Assembly (NCBI GenBank): GCA_017651505.1
Contig: JAGCCV010000093.1
Location: forward strand, 1 to 43,535
Direction: 5' to 3'
Origin: Bacteroidaceae bacterium
Lineage (GTDB): Bacteria; Bacteroidota; Bacteroidia; Bacteroidales; Bacteroidaceae
DNA: 43,535 bases
Positions 41,898 to 43,535 of the stretch are shown here, piece after piece (within the stretch, counting starts at the first letter, position 1; each line of letters opens with the position of its first letter). A program made the translations under genes and the position numbers. The notes beneath the pieces were generated by a model that was given only the letters and a program-made list of their open reading frames with translations, was not told where the DNA came from and did not search any database.

Positions 41898-43103
41898 CTA
41901 TTTGCCAGCAAACAATTCTGTAAACAAGGTTTGGAACATGCCTTCCTCGTAGCCGACGATCTGCCGCTCAACGATGCCCTCAGGATTGAGCAATACATAG
42001 TGTGGAATCACAGACACGCGATAATTCACTGACAAGCCACCCATGCCTTTACCTTCGTTCCAGTTGTTCCAAGTAATCTCATGCTCTTTGGATGCCCTGC
42101 GCCAACGAGCATCATTATCAACGCTCAGGCTGACAATGGCCAGGCGGTCGCTATACTGCTCATGCATCTGTTTCATCTCTGGTAACGCCATAATACAAGC
42201 TCCGCAACCGATGCTCCAGAAATCCAGCAACACATATTTGCCTCTGAATTCTGAGACATGATGCAGGTTGCCCTCAAGGTCGAAGAAATCGGCATCAGGA
42301 GAAACGTCGCCCTCTTTCACTGATTGAGGTGGATACAGATTGGCATAGATTTCTTTCCCTTCGGTGGATTGTTTCATCTCTTCAGGCATAGACTGATACA
42401 GGGCTATGGCATCCTCCCGATAGGCATAGTCATCCTCTGATCCTGCATTCAGTGCCATAAAATATAAATTAGTAAGCCTAGGGGCGGAAGGCTGCATCTT
42501 CTTCATCTGCTCGACTTGCTTCTGATCGATGATTGCATCCAGCTCGTTATTCCTGCGCACCATCTCATTATACTCATCGCGTTTGGTGTTGTAAAGCTCT
42601 GGTTGTGTAACCTTATCAATACCCCACAATTCACTTCTTATCTTAGACAATTCAATCAATAATGTCTGAACTTCATCATATTCATCACGCACAACATCCG
42701 TCAGCTTGTTATACTCTATCTGTTCTGGCACATCGCTCTGCACATCCCAAGTCACAAGATGTGTACCGTTGCCTTTAATCTTGATATGGGCTCCTGGTGC
42801 TGTATATAAACGACATAGCATGGGTGGGAAATCCGGGTCAATCACCATCAGTGACAATTTATTCTGCTCAGGCTCCTGCATCACATTCTCAAACCTGAAC
42901 TTGCCATTTATTATTGTGTCTGTGGCTATACGAGTACTTCCGCCTGTATCACTAACAGATAGCCTGATAACAACACTATCTCTAACTCCTGTTAACTCGC
43001 CCTCAATCACATAAGGCGTATCAGGACTAATGGATTTCTCTCCACAAGCAGCTAGCAAAAGGGATGCTAATACTACAATTAGACTCTTAACTTTTGACTT
43101 CAT
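41898..43103 (-). CDS. Thioredoxin-fold lipoprotein with N-terminal DUF4369-type domain
   Basis: The protein has 401 residues. Lipoprotein signal ending LLLAAC with Cys20. An N-terminal beta-rich DUF4369-like domain (about 30-125; YVIEGELTGVRDSVVIRLSV, INGKFRFEN), a helical middle (about 130-250), then a TlpA/AhpC-TSA thioredoxin domain (about 265-401) with the redox motif Cys300-Gly-Ala-Cys303 (WSIGCGACIMALPEM) and the cis-Pro loop VSVIPHYVLLNPEG. Bacteroidota carry many such envelope thiol-disulfide oxidoreductases, whose partners are mostly unknown. It lies 61 bp behind another thioredoxin-fold gene, likely in the same transcript. Confidence 0.92.
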   Translation of the reverse strand: MKSKVKSLIVVLASLLLAACGEKSISPDTPYVIEGELTGVRDSVVIRLSVSDTGGSTRIATDTIINGKFRFENVMQEPEQNKLSLMVIDPDFPPMLCRLYTAPGAHIKIKGNGTHLVTWDVQSDVPEQIEYNKLTDVVRDEYDEVQTLLIELSKIRSELWGIDKVTQPELYNTKRDEYNEMVRRNNELDAIIDQKQVEQMKKMQPSAPRLTNLYFMALNAGSEDDYAYREDAIALYQSMPEEMKQSTEGKEIYANLYPPQSVKEGDVSPDADFFDLEGNLHHVSEFRGKYVLLDFWSIGCGACIMALPEMKQMHEQYSDRLAIVSLSVDNDARWRRASKEHEITWNNWNEGKGMGGLSVNYRVSVIPHYVLLNPEGIVERQIVGYEEGMFQTLFTELFAGK

Positions 43104-43129
43104 AATAAGACTAACTTCGATTTTCCATA

Positions 43130-43137
43130 CAAAAATA
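43130..43137 (-). promoter_or_regulatory. Weak promoter match before the DUF4369-thioredoxin gene
   Basis: TATTTTTG on the reverse strand fits TAnnTTTG and is followed upstream by CTTG at 20 bp. It could give independent expression of the downstream gene, but the AT-rich gap makes chance matches likely. Confidence 0.3.
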
Positions 43138-43164
43138 AAGTATTATCAATAAAGTATCAAGGAA

Positions 43165-43535
43165 CTAAAGCATTTCTTTAATGGCTTCACGAATATCCCT
43201 GACAGTAGTCCCTTCAGAGAAACCAAACCACACTTTGCGGACAAAGTGATTTTGGTCTAACAGGAAGAAGCAAGGAGCAGAGCCACCAGTCTTATAGCTG
43301 CTTAGCATTTCATCGGTAGCATGAATATAAGGATAGTTCAAATCTTTCTTTTGGACATAGAATTTGATAGCAGAGTCTTTAGCTCCCCATGATTCGAAAG
43401 ATACCAACTGGAAATCGGCTTCACTGTATTCTTCTCGTAAAGCCTTGAGCAGAGGCACTGCTGCTTGGCAAGGGCCACAATTAGTAGCAGAGAATTCCAA
43501 CAAAAGTACTCGGGAATGAAAATCTTTAAGTGAGA
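43165..43535 (-). CDS. TlpA-like thioredoxin-fold protein, C-terminal part (cut by window edge)
   Basis: The reverse strand is open from the right edge to a stop at 43165 (about 122 residues visible). The frame continues upstream of an internal TTG at 43503, reading LKDFHSRVLLLEFSATNCGP, the usual start of a TlpA core, so the true start lies outside the window. The redox motif is Cys-Gly-Pro-Cys in ATNCGPCQAAVPLLKAL; the cis-Pro loop is GGSAPCFFLLDQNHFVRKVW, with a Cys after the cis-Pro. Any N-terminal signal or extra domain is not visible. It is likely co-transcribed with the following thioredoxin-fold lipoprotein. Confidence 0.88.
   Translation of the reverse strand, partial: SLKDFHSRVLLLEFSATNCGPCQAAVPLLKALREEYSEADFQLVSFESWGAKDSAIKFYVQKKDLNYPYIHATDEMLSSYKTGGSAPCFFLLDQNHFVRKVWFGFSEGTTVRDIREAIKEML

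Overview
The window reads as a chromosomal segment of a Bacteroidota bacterium, order Bacteroidales (a Prevotella- or Bacteroides-like gut or oral anaerobe; genus not decidable here). Evidence: a SusC/SusD pair, a GldH lipoprotein, a Bacteroidota-type mreBCD-mrdA-rodA cluster behind purH, many lipoproteins, and repeated matches to the Bacteroidota promoter consensus (TTTG, 18-20 bp, TAnnTTTG) in front of genes. Almost everything is housekeeping; the only accessory-looking stretch is about 39.9-41.9 kb.

Layout. 1-1563 (-): 5' half of carB, with a leader that carries its own intrinsic terminator. 2133-7418 (+): an isolated SusC/SusD outer-membrane importer, closed by a strong hairpin. 7497-8543 (-): type I asparaginase. 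8616-13546 (+): a threonine operon of thrA (aspartokinase-homoserine dehydrogenase), a phosphoglycerate-mutase-like protein that is the probable homoserine kinase, and thrC. 13588-13809: a degenerate 22-bp tandem repeat. 13793-17338 (-): a TPP-riboswitch-controlled thiamine salvage operon (TonB receptor, PnuT-like permease, thiamine pyrophosphokinase). 17404-25087 (+): a tightly packed seven-gene run: MscS channel, NMT1-like binding lipoprotein, membrane SpoIIE-type phosphatase, metF, holB, PSP1/RicT-like protein, gldH. 25046-32457 (-): purH followed by the rod-shape/elongasome genes mreB, mreC, mreD, mrdA, rodA; the 3' end of rodA overlaps that of gldH by 42 bp.

32684-37401 (-): an operon of a secreted two-domain ABM lipoprotein, an ABC-F ATPase and an M13 metallopeptidase. 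37563-38261 (-): a second ABM lipoprotein, paralogous to the first, whose promoter is interleaved with that of the divergent dihydropyrimidine dehydrogenase gene (38376-39821, +), which carries an extra N-terminal Fe-S domain. 39925-41112 (-): a VapE/VirE-type P-loop ATPase. Its 785-bp upstream region holds a 26-bp perfect inverted repeat enclosing a cluster of GTGGAGTG octamers, plus two further palindromes. 41898-43535 (-): two thioredoxin-fold proteins, the second cut by the window edge.

The best candidates for something undescribed are the VapE-like gene with its octamer/inverted-repeat region, the 22-bp repeat array, the duplicated secreted ABM lipoproteins, and the binding-protein/phosphatase pair. 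No tRNA, rRNA, CRISPR array or intact insertion sequence was seen.
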